DNA from: Epiperipatus broadwayi | Lineage: Eukaryota; Onychophora; Udeonychophora; Euonychophora; Peripatidae | Assembly (NCBI GenBank): GCA_028023455.1 | Contig: JAQFVV010000072.1 | Span: 4,778,214 to 4,842,213, forward strand | DNA: 64,000 bases | Direction: 5' to 3' | Shown: positions 36,020-48,735 of the stretch, one piece after another | How the letters are laid out: every line of letters starts with the position of its first letter | Position numbering within the stretch: the stretch's first letter is position 1 | Program-made: the position numbers and the translations under genes | Notes under the pieces: model-generated | The model's input: the letters and a program-made list of their open reading frames with translations, nothing else | Databases searched by the model: none | Told to the model about the DNA's origin: nothing

Positions 36020-37355
36020 ACCAGTTGGATTACATAGCTGTACTAGAAAAATAAATAGATAGTTGGCAGCATGTTTCTCAGGTTTGAAAATAAAAAATTA
36101 TTTAATTAATGGGCAAAATAAAATTTAATTTTCCAATACCTATTTTATTATGAGTCTTTATTTAACTCAATAATTGTAAAATTCCCATATGATAGTAGGA
36201 ACATTTTAAAATATTAAATATATTTAAGAGTATTTAAAAATAAAAAAATAAAAAAAAGGGAAAAGCAAAATTAGAATTTTAATAATTTTGTAAATTTTAA
36301 TTAATCAGAATTGTTTTTCTTTCTTTAACTCTATTTAATAAAAAAGAAAAATCAAATCAGTATAATTAACTGATTATCTTCTTCTTGTTGTTATTGTTTT
36401 GCAAAAAGATTTGATTTTTAATTATAAAGGAATGTCAATAATTTTATATTGTTAAAGTTTTGTTCTTAACTTGTTTTTAATCTATGATTAAGGAGATAAG
36501 TAACTGAATAATTGTAGTTATGAAATTTTATTTAATTGGTTGTCATGAAAAGGGTAATGTGAGAGACAGATTGTAATTGGTTTGAGGGCAAGATTGTTCT
36601 GAAAAATATATGTGGGGTGTGAATTAGTAATTATGCACAGGTGACTGGAGAAAGTTATTGCTAATTTAACTGTTGATGAGAGCAATCAAATCTTAATCCT
36701 GCTACTGAAAAAAACAGTAGAAGTAATCCTAACTTAATTGTTGAAGATAGCAGCCCAAGTTTAATCCAGATAACATAAAGATATTGAATAAAATAGCAGT
36801 TTTTTGTATCAAGTTTTTAGCATACTATGAGTTTAGCACTAAAAATGGTTTGTACAATGAAAATCATGTTCTAAATTTAGCTGAAACCTAGGAATAATCT
36901 GCCTCCATGTAACCTACTTTCACTGAAAGAAAATGTAGGGAATGTAAAAACTCTATAAGCAGTCTGCAATCTAGCCTTCAACCAAGAACATGAGCTCTGT
37001 CTACACCTGTCTCAAATGGACCAAATTTCTATTTCCATGTATCTGAAATTACTACAGACATAGGAAAGGACAAATTTAACCAGACCCAGGTTTAGAAGCC
37101 ATCAAGAAGAAACTCCATTAGGAAAAACTAAAATTGCAACTGGAAAGGCCTTTATAGACAAGAGAGCTATGGCTATAGATATTATTTTTTATATGTGCAC
37201 ACATTTTTATTAATAAAAAAATCTGTTTTTGTTTCATAAATGTAAGGTTTTTTTTTTAATTTGCCCTCTGGGTAGAATCAAAGATTGTATCTTTATTATT
37301 TTAAAAATATATTTATTGACATAATAAAATTGTTCAGATGAATAAACAAAAAATA
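36020..37355. other. AT-rich stretch, GC-richer at 36880-37150
   Basis: The 36880-37150 patch has fragments of open frame but no recognised motif. It may be an old transposon piece. Confidence 0.35.
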
Positions 37356-37359
37356 CACT

Positions 37360-37860
37360 TTGTTAATGTTGTCTCATCCATTGCTGACATTGGTCTGGTA
37401 GATGTATGCCAGAGCCATCTCTGCACTAGCAGGTTGATAAGTGATTACATACATTCCATTCTGTTGGTATAGATCACCCCTTTTAAGGTTGGCCCAATAA
37501 TGCTAACTTATCAGCTGGGATACATGTAGTGTGAAATCAATGCCTCTCTAGTAGAATCCGGCATGTTGCATCAAAGACTACTTCGTTTACGATACACTAC
37601 AATGTGGATATATCAGGTCCAATATTCATGTAGAGACTGTGGGCCATACTAGTAGGCTCCATTTATTAATAAATAAAAATCTGGAGGATAATATCTTATC
37701 CTTGTTTTGAAGAGCTTTGAGCTTATCGCAAAATATAGCATTGGGGTCCGGTGTTGGTTGTGTGAACTTTGACCTGCATCTTGTGTACCAAAAAACGTAT
37801 GTCCCGAAGACAGATAACCTGATAACTGTAAAGTCTCCATAGGAGAGACAACTCTTTGTT
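37360..37860. other. GC-richer block of unknown nature
   Basis: About 500 bp of near-balanced composition in AT-rich surroundings. A T run at 37246-37255 (A run on the minus strand) on one side could be the tail of a minus-strand retrocopy. The 63-codon minus frame at 37649-37840 shows no motif. An exon, a retrocopy and an old repeat are all possible. Confidence 0.2.
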
Positions 37861-37864
37861 TTTG

Positions 37865-38375
37865 TTTTTTTTGAAAATGTTTAACAAACTCCCTTAGTTA
37901 TTTTTAAAAAAAGAACCTAATGAACTGAAAGTTAATCCATGAATAAAAATTATTTGATAGATTAATATAATTTTATCAATTTATATATTTATTTATTTTT
38001 TGTAAAAATGTATTTTTTTATGAAATGGGTGTTTGAAATGTCATATTGTTTTTTTTTTGTTATTAATCAGATATTAAATAATTGTTTTAAAAATATTCTT
38101 TCTAGTCTTAATTACTTTTTTCCTATCCAATTACTGTTTCATGAAGTGTTGTGTCTGTGTGCCCTTATATCATGACAGCTTATATTCTAGGTTTTACTTT
38201 TTTTTTCTTGATGATCCCAATAAAGCTAATTATTTATAAGTAGTGGAAGCCCATAATTTTCTTAAGGTTATTTATAATAAGCTAATATATTTATTTAATT
38301 TCCCGTTGGTTATAGTAATAAATTATAGACCGCTAAACATTGCATAATCACCATTTCTTATGCTTGCTCATAACT
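37865..38375. other. AT-rich stretch
   Basis: No gene. The last part (38330-38366) repeats in direct orientation at 38780-38815, inside the loop of the adjacent palindrome. Confidence 0.45.
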
Positions 38376-38497
38376 GTTATTAAAAAGGGCAAAACTCTCT
38401 GTACAGTAGTGCCACTCAGTGCAAGCCAGAGTAATCAATGGATGGCTGAAGGCTTGTGCATAAAATCCCTATCTCATGCCTACTCATCTAATATCTC

Positions 38498-38538
38498 CAG
38501 ACTAGTTACTAACTTGTGGTTTTCATCAGTGAGGAGCC
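38498..38538 (-). ncRNA. Hammerhead relic, GAA box mutated
   Basis: The minus strand has CTCCTCA, CTGATGA, a stem II with AACC/AGTT remnants, GTA in place of GAA, and the palindrome ACTAGT then C. Loss of the essential A13 should abolish cleavage. Confidence 0.65.
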
Positions 38539-38940
38539 TTGGATCTAAGAACACTGCATGTAGATCTTAGGATCCAATGCAACCCTCCAGCAGCCCCTTT
38601 TATCTCCACTTAACTACAAAACTATGTGTCTAAAATTGAAAACACAATATTTTTAATACAAGTTCATTAGCTTATATAGTAATATAGGTCTGAACTCATT
38701 TCAATACCCACACATTTTGTTGTCTTTGGTTCTTTAATAACCATAGCCACCACTATCTTATTAGGCAAGATTGGTGTTAAACCACTAAACATCACATGAT
38801 CACCATTTCTCATGCTTGAAAATATTATTGTGTTTTCAAATTTTAGACCCATAGTTTTTTTAGTTAAATAGAGATAAAAGGTGGCTGCTGGAGGGTTGCA
38901 TTAGATCCTAAGATCTAGGTGCAGTTCTCATAATCCAAGA

Positions 38941-38985
38941 CTTCTCACTGATGAAAGCCACAAGCTAGAAACTATTCTGGGGATA
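38941..38985 (+). ncRNA. Hammerhead ribozyme, near complete
   Basis: TCTCA, CTGATGA (38947-38953), a short AGC/GCT stem II with an A-A closing mismatch, GAA, stem III ACTATT (palindrome degraded from ACTAGT), C and TGGGGA. The core is kept but stems II and III are weak. Confidence 0.6.
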
Positions 38986-39099
38986 TTGGATAGGCACTAG
39001 ATAGGGATTTTATGCACAGAATTTCTGGCATCCATTGATTACTCTTGCTTGCACTGAGTGGCACTACTGTATGGAGAATTTTGCCTGTTTTAATAAAGT

Positions 39100-42000
39100 A
39101 TAGAGTTCTTGCTTCCTGGGCTAGATTTGTGCATAATAGTTATATGGGATAGGGGTTTATATTTAGTGTATGGGCATGCAGATGATGATGATTCCTGGGT
39201 TGGCATGAAGATAATATTCTTTAAAGTCCAGGCACTACATTTTATTTAATTTGGTCTCTATTAGAAATTAAGTTTATATTTGGCCAGGACATTAATAGTA
39301 CTAAGTGGCCAGAGCACTGATGATGATCATCATGTTTTGATATCCCAGAATTGTTTTTGGGGCTGTATTCTTATAGATTAGCACTTAAAGGTGTGCATCC
39401 GAACTATGATTTAAATAATTGCCCAAGCTGGCAAAGGGTCAATAGTTAGTGTGATCTACAGGAGATCCATTTCAAATCCAGTCACAAGATTGACTGTTGA
39501 TTATTTTTAATTGGAGTTCTGGTGAAATTATAATTAGTTATGCTAATATCTCAGAGTGATCTATTATATTCATCCCTTTTGAGATTAAATTTCTTTTTTT
39601 AACTTCATAAAAATACAATTCCTCAGATCCCTCATGGTTTAAACCCCATTTTTCTGTAGAGTTACAAATGGCTAACCAATTTAGGGCAATTGATGTTCAT
39701 GTAGTGGTGACCATTACCCCAGGTATGACCCTGTATTTTCCCATGGTGTTACAATATATATGTAAGTAATGTAGCGTTTATCATTTCATAATGTCGATTT
39801 TACAATATATAATTAAATTTTACGTATTAAAATTTGAATTGTAGTGCAATCATCACTTTCAGTTAATAAAGTTATAAAAGTTAAGTCATGTGATCAGCAC
39901 CCATTGATGTATTATGAAATAGGCATCAAAGCTTTTTTCTTCAATTAAAAACTTGAATTATTTGGGGGGTTATAATATTCAGTTGTCTTTTTATTGATTA
40001 GTATTGTTTGATTACCCGAAAAAACTGGAATTATTATCTGAAAACCTTTAAACCTTGCAAAGATAATTCTCACCTACTTAAACAAATTCAAGCAGCACAC
40101 ACAAAATGTATGTAATTATATAGTAGTAAAATATGCTAACCTGTATTATGAGGTTAAAAAAACTCATTATTAGTCAAGAAATCAAAATGACATCAATCAT
40201 TTAATTTATATATAAATTGTTGATAATGAAATTAATATCATCAATTGTTAATCAATATCATCAAAAGCATTTGCAAATGAATAGGATCAATCCAATTCCA
40301 AGAGAAAAGATACAACAAAAATAATAATAGGCTAGAGATGAATTTTGTAATACTTATACAAACCAATCTATGAACTACAAATAGATCCATAAATAGAACA
40401 TTATTTTGAGTATTTGATAATTTGCAATGCTGTCTTTTAACTTCTGCAGCAAAATGTTTGTTCTGAAATACTTCAACATCACGATATTCTCCAAACATAA
40501 ATAATTAATATTAACCCTTGTTTAAAATGTCTTTAAGATAAATTTTATACATAAATAAGGCCTGCCTGCCCAACAAAAAGAATGATTTAATTCACCATAA
40601 AACATCCTTTTATATGCTTTTGTATTATTCATTCCTTTCACATGTTCAATCCAACAAAGTTGTAATTTTATAATGGTGGACTCTATATTATCATATCCAG
40701 ATAATTGATTAATATAAAGTTGTAAGCAGTGAGTGTATAATTTCCTCCAAGGATCACAGGATCATAAGCTTTTTACATCACTAAAGCTCATTTTAGCTAT
40801 TACAGAAGACATACAGAAAATGGAAGTCACAATTGAAAATTGTTAATAAAATATTTAAAAGAGCAAAGACATAATGACCACAACATCACATAATCTTTAT
40901 AATTTGTTCATGTGCTTACAACAACAGAAAGTAACATTCTTAACTAAAGGTTAGAAGAACTTACATTTACATAAAGCTGGGATCACTAAAATATATAGTT
41001 ACTGATCTGGAGTCAGATCTATAAAATCATGCAAATTCAAGTCTTGAGGTTTTTAATTTTAGATTATTAGATTGAACAGTATTTGGAAGTTTACGATGCC
41101 TGCTAGACATGGGAATGCATTAGCCAGATCTGAATACTAAATTTTTACTTATGAAGATAAAAGCCAGAAATTGATCAGGGAGTACTGATATTATATAACA
41201 CTAATATCTATTATTCTTTGGATGGTTGCAGAGTGTAGTGAAGAAAACTAAAATAATCAATGAGTTTTATGGTAAGTGCCAACCTACTTTCAATTTTGTA
41301 ATGTATTGTTAAAATAACAAGTATATAATAACTATCATGTCATGGAGTATCCATATTATGACTGATATTAAAACCCATTGAATATTGACACAAGATATAC
41401 ACTAATGGATTATTAGTGATCTCAAACATACCTTTGCACCGAGTAGATATAAAAAGATAGAAAGAGCAAGAAGCAGATGAAGACATGTGGTGAATACATA
41501 TGGTAAAGAAATTAATTATTTCTATTTGTCATTTTTATGCAAAAATCTATAATAAAACTATCACATGTATATCTTGTAACCAATAGAGACTGTTCAAATA
41601 CAAATACAAACTGTGGCATAAAATATACCAATGTAAATTTCCTCAAACGTTTAATAAATGGTAAGTTTTAAATTGCACTTTACACAAAAAAGTGAAGCTT
41701 AGTATTATTAGAAAAATAATTATACAACTTAGTGCTTTCGGGGAGCTTCGGTCTTCATATTCATAGTCTATTTTGGGAGTGTCATCTTACATTGAGATTT
41801 TAAATGAAGTTTGGCAGTAATTTATGCAAAATTTATTCAAAGTTTTCTTTCATATAGTCTATTTTCTGGAGATTGCAAAGCACAATTCTTTTCGGTTTAT
41901 GGCATAGTTGTTATTTGCAATAAAATATGCCTCCTTTATTTTTCGTTTCGTATTATTATGCTCAGTGCCCTTGCCAAAATCGAAAATTTTTATCATTTGT

Positions 42001-42765
42001 GAGAACAATTCTTTCTACCCTATTCTAGAATCATCTACTAAGCTTGAGCAATTGGAGAATCCTGTTATCTGTTATCATTGATTAATTATGACAGATGGCT
42101 CTAAAGAAAGATAAAAAGAATATCTATGAAGGAAAATATTGAATAGGTGGAAGAGTCATGTGATATTGGAATTAAAAATTTTAATATTAAAAATGTTTTA
42201 ATTCTTCTATCAAAAAAAATATGTAATTGCTTTGTTAATTACTCTTTTATATACTTTAGCAAGCTTTGAATATTTTTGTGTTATCTAATTTCTACATATC
42301 AATCAAATAGGTTCACTTAGTGGTTTGTAACCATTATTAAGGTACATTTCTACTATTATCTAAATCATGGCTGTTAAATTTCAAATCTCTTAGGTTGCAC
42401 AAACATTACTAATATAGTATTTAAAGACACTTTAACTTCTACCTAAAGTTCTTTCTTTTCAAATTTCAGAATAGTTGAATAAAAGATTTGACAATAATTA
42501 TATAGCTTTTATATCCCTTTACTATTCTCTATAATAGTCAAAATTCCTTTGTCTCACAAGTAAGTATTGAGAAAGAGGATGTAAAATTATAAGTAGTCTT
42601 TAAAATTATCTTTAATGCTTTTTAACAATGTTTTATTTAATTCCATTTAGTAGTGAGAGGTGTGAAGAAGATTGAAAGACAGTCGAAATTATTATAGGGT
42701 ATTTAAATCAAGTATTGTGAAAATGCATTAAGAGGAGAGTAATTTTTTGTAGAAAAAAAAAGGCA
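39100..42765. other. AT-rich region, no gene recognised
   Basis: Unique-looking AT-rich sequence. A CTGATGA at 39318 has no matching GAA box. A possible ribozyme relic near 41150 is too degraded to call. Confidence 0.5.
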
Positions 42766-42767
42766 TA

Positions 42768-42852
42768 TATTTTTATTGTTTGGGATCTTATAAAAAGTTT
42801 GAGTGCCAGCCCTGTGAATGGTAGAATCGATCCTATAGCAATGCAAAAATAG
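42768..42852 (-). repeat. tRNA-like SINE, same family as 15308
   Basis: The minus strand has GCATTGCTATAGGATCGATTC (first 20 bases decisive; B-box-like GGATCGATTC) and a 3' end AAGATCCCAAACAATAAA matching the family tail. It is diverged. Confidence 0.45.
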
Positions 42853-42854
42853 TG

Positions 42855-43975
42855 GAAGAGATGCAGAACATCATGGAAAAATAATGGTTTTTGAATATAT
42901 TTGATTTGATCCCATTTTAATGTTGTAAGAACTGATTAATATTGGGATGTAGTTTTAAAATTGAGCTGCTAAAATAAATTGCCAAAAGAGGGCGCAAGTA
43001 ACAGCAATCTACCTTTGATGATAAATATCATTTTTATTATATTTCTCCACTACCTAGTTTCTTTCCCTACCTAAAGTAAAGATTATACATACCTATTTGA
43101 TTTTTTATATATATAGCAATATTTTTGCATCTATTTCTTTTTTTTAAACATTCGTTTCAGACATTTTTTTTTTATATTTGTATACAACAAAAATGAAACA
43201 TTTAGATAACAAAAATTAACTGCATGTTTAATTAATTTACATACATTTCCATCTTCTCTTAGAATATGCATATTTTCAGCAACTTTGTTACAGAAAAATA
43301 TATTTTATAATTAACTTATCAATGTATATAATTTAATTATTGGATTTATTCGTTTCCTTCGTTATATAATATCAGCACTTACATTTTCTGCAGTAATATT
43401 TATGTGCATGTTTAAAATTATTTGTAAAAAAAAATAATTTAACACAATAACTTATCTGTGCAATATTCCGAGTACTATTTCATTTTTTACAGGATTTTGA
43501 ATTTATATTCCAGACTAGACAGCACTTGAAATTTTAAATAGTATGATTTTTTACCTTGTCATATATTTTAATTTCATTTCATTTCTTTGCAGTTGCTTTC
43601 AGTTAATTTAAAATTCTATTATAACATTATCCACATTTATATGTCTATTAAACCATAAATGCTATAAGCCAACTCATTTATCACCACACACCTCATGCTT
43701 CAACAAGCCAATAGAATATCACCAATCCATTACTTTTATAATGAAGTACCAAACAAAATTAGGATTTCCATTTACTGCTTGTTTGTAAAAATAATAAAGT
43801 AAATAATATCAATATTATATCAATTTATTTATTATTTATTTAACACCTGCATTATTTTAAAATAAATATTATGTTGATATATCATTATTACAAGTGTGCT
43901 TAATAATGTAGTGGGTAACATAAAAGTACCCTTTCTCCCCACTGCATTATTTTATTTTTCATTACTTGGTACAAG
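42855..43975. other. AT-rich stretch
   Basis: Nothing recognised. Confidence 0.45.
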
Positions 43976-43980
43976 CTCAT

Positions 43981-44046
43981 ATATGAAGATATTAGGATAG
44001 GATGCGCCTATAGATATGAAGATATTAGGATAGGATGCGCCTATAA
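43981..44046. repeat. Tandem duplication, 33-bp unit x 2
   Basis: ATATGAAGATATTAGGATAG plus 13 bases is repeated exactly at 43981 and 44014. Confidence 0.95.
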
Positions 44047-44549
44047 GTCGTATGAAGATTTTTTTTTTAAAAGTCTTTTAATTGTTTGAAGAATGTTTTA
44101 TTTGCTAGTCATATATTTATCTGAAGTATTCAGATACTTAGGTATTTTATATTTGCACTTTTTCATTCATTTTAGAACATAAGATATAATATTACAGAAC
44201 CATAAGAAGATAAAATATTTAATGTATAAGAACTTAAATGGTTATTGCGTTTAATAATGTTCAAGTGTTTAATACAATAATTATTTCTTGTATCAAGTAA
44301 ACCCCAAGATGTAGATAAAGTAATAACCCAATATGTGGATTTAAATTTAATAAGAACCTGAGATTTCAATAAGAACATTAGATATTATTTTGATAAGAAC
44401 CTGAAATTTTATTATTTGTGTTACATTATATTGCATTTTATCTATGAGGACTTGTACTCTATGGTGCGTAAAATCCATAATCATTATGGTACCAGTGTGA
44501 TTGCTCATTTGGAGAGTTACAATTGTTGTTGATATTTGGCAACAAACAT

Positions 44550-44629
44550 GATGGCCTTTGATCTCTATTCCCTTCTATTGTAATGTTATGATGGCCTTTG
44601 ATCTCTATTCCCTTCTATTGTAATGTTAT
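44550..44629. repeat. Tandem duplication, 40-bp unit x 2
   Basis: The unit beginning GATGGCCTTTGATCTC is repeated exactly at 44550 and 44590. Confidence 0.95.
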
Positions 44630-44634
44630 AATAT

Positions 44635-45760
44635 ATATATATAATGTAAACTATATTTTTAATAAACCTATTTCAAGATAAAGTCTTTTCAGAAACCCTT
44701 AATAGATAAAGTGAAGAAAGTCAGAATTTACCAGGCTTGGCACTTGCTGAATGGTAAAGATTTGATTCCCCCCCCCCCCCATTTACATTACCTTTCAGTT
44801 AAAAATAGTTAGAGCTTTATTTACTGACCAATGGATAGTCAATTGGTGAGCTGTTGGAAAGAATGCCTAAGCCAATTTGAAAAATATTTGACCTGTATTT
44901 AAACCACTGTTGTATAGATAGCAGGTGGACATGATACCGTTGTAAGGCTTATATATATACATTGCAGAGCAAAAGTTTTTTCTTGATAGCCTTTCAAAAA
45001 ATGAATACTGGAGGAGAAAATATCATATTTGTATGGATGACATTGTTTATTGTTCAGTTTTAGCCATTAACACAGTTGTCCATAACCTTGCTGCATGTCC
45101 TAAACTTGTTTAGAATCTAAAAAATATTCCAAGTTTTACCTTACCTGGATTCAAATCCCAGCCAGAGCATAAAAAACGCCTGAATGTGATATAACTATGC
45201 TCAAAATGTTTTATGTGTGCATATTTGAATCTTTATAATGAAATGATAAATATGAAAGTTGTAAGAAGTAGCAGCATTACATAGTAATATGTGAAATACA
45301 TTTTTTTTGTCACAATAAAAAAATATAAGAAATTCCACAGATACATCAAAAACATTGATGATTCATATGAATGTCATTGTAATTTCTATTGTAAGATCAA
45401 TTGGAAAATCTACTATATAAAGATAAATTAAGAATAGCTCTCTTCTAGTGCTACCTATACTAAGCTTGACTAATCACTGCATGTAAGTCCCCATCCTTAT
45501 ATCAATTTTACCATTTGCCCTTATCAATAATGGCTTGGTTATTCAAAGATGGATGTAATGTGATATTTTGATTATTCAAACTGACTGTAGGGGGCTCTAG
45601 AGCAGAGAATAACTCATATATAAGTTAAAGTCAGGTATTGTTTACTATTATTTAATTGATCTTATTTTCTAAAGAAATCCTGCTTTTTTATTTATTGTAA
45701 AAATTTTATATTATTGTATATTCTTTTTAAAAAATTATAAGCATATTATAAATAAAAATA
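44635..45760. other. AT-rich stretch with C run
   Basis: It includes a C13 tract at 44769-44781. No gene. Confidence 0.45.
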
Positions 45761-45763
45761 ATT

Positions 45764-45985
45764 GAATGGTTTATTGTCTGAGACTCATAAGAAATTTCAA
45801 CAACATTGGAATCAGCAGATCTAGAATGTAATCCATAACCATGACCTCCAAAGACATGAAATAATCAAATGATTTGTTGCCAAGAAATTTATAAAAATAT
45901 CAAGTAGTGGAAGAGGTAGGAATGGAACCATGATTTATGGACTTTCACATCCAAAATCTGTCACTTTATCACTGCATAAAATAAT
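45764..45985 (-). repeat. tRNA-like SINE, longest copy
   Basis: The minus strand starts TGCAGTGATAAAGTGACAG (D-arm-like A-box) and has GGTTCCATTCCTACC (B-box) about 45 bases later. It ends TTCTTATGAGTCTCAGACAA then TAAAC. This best shows the two-box promoter of the family seen at 15308, 20261 and 42768. Confidence 0.6.
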
Positions 45986-45989
45986 ACAG

Positions 45990-47640
45990 CCAGAAGTCTT
46001 TTAATTATAGGGCTTTTCTTGTGATATTTGAAACTCTTTAACTATTCTCAACATCCACTCTCAGTCTATAGTCAAAAATTAAAGAAATATTTTAGATGTA
46101 ATCATGGCATTGTCTTATTAATTAAACAAGCATTTCAATACAAATTCTTGTACATGTAGACACACATAAAATACAATTTTATTCATGAAAAATAATTATT
46201 TTTCATATCATCACCAAAGTTAACTCATAAGACAACTAAGTCTAAACACATTACAATATTTCACAAGCCTTTTATCAGAGTTACTGTTTGATTTATACAC
46301 TATATAACAATATAGAGATAAGACAAAAGTGTCCATATTTTGTCTGACTAATAGATTGGGATTGGTACAAGAAAGCAGGAGTTGTGAGTTTGTTTTGAAA
46401 TGATTCATTGGGAATTTGAATTGTGAAATGTAATAGTAGCTTATTTAGACTTAGTTGTTTTATAAACAATTTGATATTCTCAATATTACATATTTAATGC
46501 TGAAATTTGTTTACAAGTTTATCAAAATTATGAGCATTATCAAAGCAAATATAATATTTATCGATTCACAAGGTAGAAATAATGTAACAACCTGCTATGT
46601 CTATGATTTTGGCTTCGAATCCAAACTAAGAAATTTATTTCAGGAAGCTTAGGATTTTTTCTCTCAGTCAACCAGCCCATGAGCAGCCCTGACAGCCATA
46701 AATGGATATCTAGATAATCTTAAGTAGAGCATAAAACCAGGATAGGAAAACATTCAAAGCTTCTTCAGTCAGCAATCAGCAAGCCTATGGAGTATTGCCT
46801 TCTCTTTTGATGATTTTCTAAAGGAGTATTGAAGAGGCTGCTGTCTGTAGTGAGTTAGTTAGTAATGAAAGATTGCATTTTTTACCTAAGTTCCAACCTT
46901 GGATTGTAAAAATGTTTTAATCAGGCTTAAGAATATTCTTGCAGAGTGTTTAGCTATTCTTAATTAGAGGATTAACGAAAATGGAAATATGTTCAAACTA
47001 TTAGAAATTGCATTGATAAAACACACTGATTCTTGGGGAGAGGGGTGTATAATCAGACAAGACTTCAATTTGAAGTGGGTATTTAAACACTACATTACCT
47101 TTAATATCATAGGATTTGATGCATAGAATTTTTAATCTATTGTGATTATGGCTGTAATTTGGGATTAACTGAATGATATTATTTTAATTCCTCTCTGAAG
47201 TGATAAAACACAAACAAGAATAAAGTCCTAGTGACTGCTCTATACATCATTGTGGCTATAACTACTATCAAATAAATTAAAAACAATATTCATATATGGG
47301 AAAAATAAATAAGTAAATAATCAAGAGGCTTTATCAATTGCATTGCATTCCAGGTTCTGGCATTTTACTACTGCCTTAAATTACAAAAGGTATTAAAAAA
47401 ACATTGCTATAAAATTTTACAGTCACATGCATTCAGCCACTATTACTTTTTTTTGCTTATCATTCAATCTATGTTGTTAATAAGCAACACCTTTTTAATT
47501 TAATTTTTTTTCATTACGTTCCATGCAAATCACCTATACTTCTTTAGAATTAAAGTGTTATCAAACATTATTTTGTGTTCTAAATATATATATATATATA
47601 TATATGCTACTTTAATTTTAAAACAGTAGCAAACACTCAA
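45990..47640. other. AT-rich stretch
   Basis: No gene. An (AT)n tract lies at 47585-47604. Confidence 0.45.
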
Positions 47641-47644
47641 TATA

Positions 47645-48090
47645 GTAGAGTAGTGCTACCTGGCATGAGCCTTAGTAATCAATGAATGCAAGAAGATTTG
47701 TGCATAAAATCCCTATCTAATGCCTACTCATCCAATATCCCCAGACTAGTTTCTGGCTTGTGGCCTTCATCAGTGAGGAGCCTTGTATCTGAGAGCACTG
47801 CACTTAGATCTTAGGATATAATGCAACCCTCCAGCAGCCACCTTTTACTTATTTAGTTAAATATAAAGCTATAAGCCCAAGTTGAAGGCACATTTCTATC
47901 CAAACTTTTTCATTTGTATAGTCATGTAGATCTAAATCCTAGTTCAGTCTATAGATTTTGATGTCTTTGGTTTTTAAAAACCACAGTGACCATCATCCTA
48001 TGGGCAGGAACCAATAAAAAATCACATGATCATGCCCTGGTATAAAACCAATAAAACATCACATGATCATGTGATGATTTAGTAGTTTTA
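47645..48090 (-). mobile_element. Family D hammerhead element, single arm
   Basis: It matches the left arm of the 38.4-kb palindrome in order (GTGCATAAAATCCCTATCT, the HHR, CAACCCTCCAGCAGCC). It then has additional sequence, and two copies of ACATCACATGATCA near 48030 and 48060. Confidence 0.7.
47742..47782 (-). ncRNA. Hammerhead ribozyme, best family D copy
   Basis: The minus strand has CCTCA/TGGGG (stem I, all pairs), CTGATGA, stem II GGC-CACAA-GCC with an A-A closing mismatch, GAA, palindrome ACTAGT and cleavage C. Only the first stem II pair departs from consensus. Confidence 0.72.
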
Positions 48091-48680
48091 CTTTATTCTT
48101 ACATTAATGTTAGCTTTCAATTTACTACAGTAGATACAAGAACTTGGTTCCTGATATTTAGTTATATAAACAATAGGAGGATATATTCAATGTTATAAGA
48201 AAGTATTAATAATGCCTTTAATTTATTACATTTCAGTGATGAAATAACCTTAGTTTTTTTACAAATTAATGTTAAATGTTCATTGGTGAATAAGCAAAGG
48301 TAGATCATTGATGCACCTGAGATAGCAAGGTTTGTTTCAATTACAATGAACATCTTTTATTAAATACTGATATTTTTTGACTATTTGCTGTTTTTGGTAA
48401 TCATGTATAATGGATGTTTATATGAGCATATTTGACCAAATGGTATTTATTGGTACAGAATGTGATGACCAATAAACATGTGACGTTGGGTGTGTTTCAC
48501 TCAAGGAATGTCACAGTGTGGACCTCATTCCCTCAGGACAATGCCAACTAAAGCTAATGATTTCATAATATTAAGTGTTATTTATGTTAATAATTAAATA
48601 TAGTATTTTAAGAATTCTTCAGCTATCCAACTATCTCATACCACCAATACACATGACAACACACATGTAGAAAAAATAAA

Positions 48681-48735
48681 TAATCACCAATATACATATT
48701 TCATGCTGAACCAGCACTCATCAGCTGGTCCAGAT
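48681..48735 (-). ncRNA. Hammerhead ribozyme, complete core
   Basis: The minus strand has ACCAG with TTGGT (stem I, one G-T), CTGATGA (48724-48718), stem II GTGCTG-GTT-CAGCAT (closing G-T) and GAA (48702-48700). Stem III is ATATGTAT (48699-48692) and cleavage follows A (48691 complement). All invariant bases are kept. Confidence 0.82.

Larger units (their letters stand above)
38381..39095. mobile_element. Palindromic pair of family D hammerhead elements
   Basis: The left arm, 38381-38654, and right arm, 38818-39095, are inverted copies of about 275 bp around a 163-bp spacer. The right arm carries a plus-strand HHR and the left arm a minus-strand HHR, so the two ribozymes diverge from the centre. 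Arm features include GGCAAAACTCTCTGTACAG outermost and GGCTGCTGGAGGGTTGCAT near the centre. The arms differ by scattered substitutions, so the pair is not a recent assembly artefact. Confidence 0.8.

Noticed and set aside
37649-37840. 63-codon minus-strand frame as a small protein gene
   Set aside because: No conserved motif, signal peptide or neighbouring exon can be seen.
39318-39350. CTGATGATGATCATCATG, a possible hammerhead
   Set aside because: The second box GAA and a cleavage site are missing; it is a simple ATG/ATC repeat.
41125-41200. Ribozyme-like TTATGAAGATAAAAGCCAGA
   Set aside because: The first box is altered, stem I does not pair and no family flank is seen.
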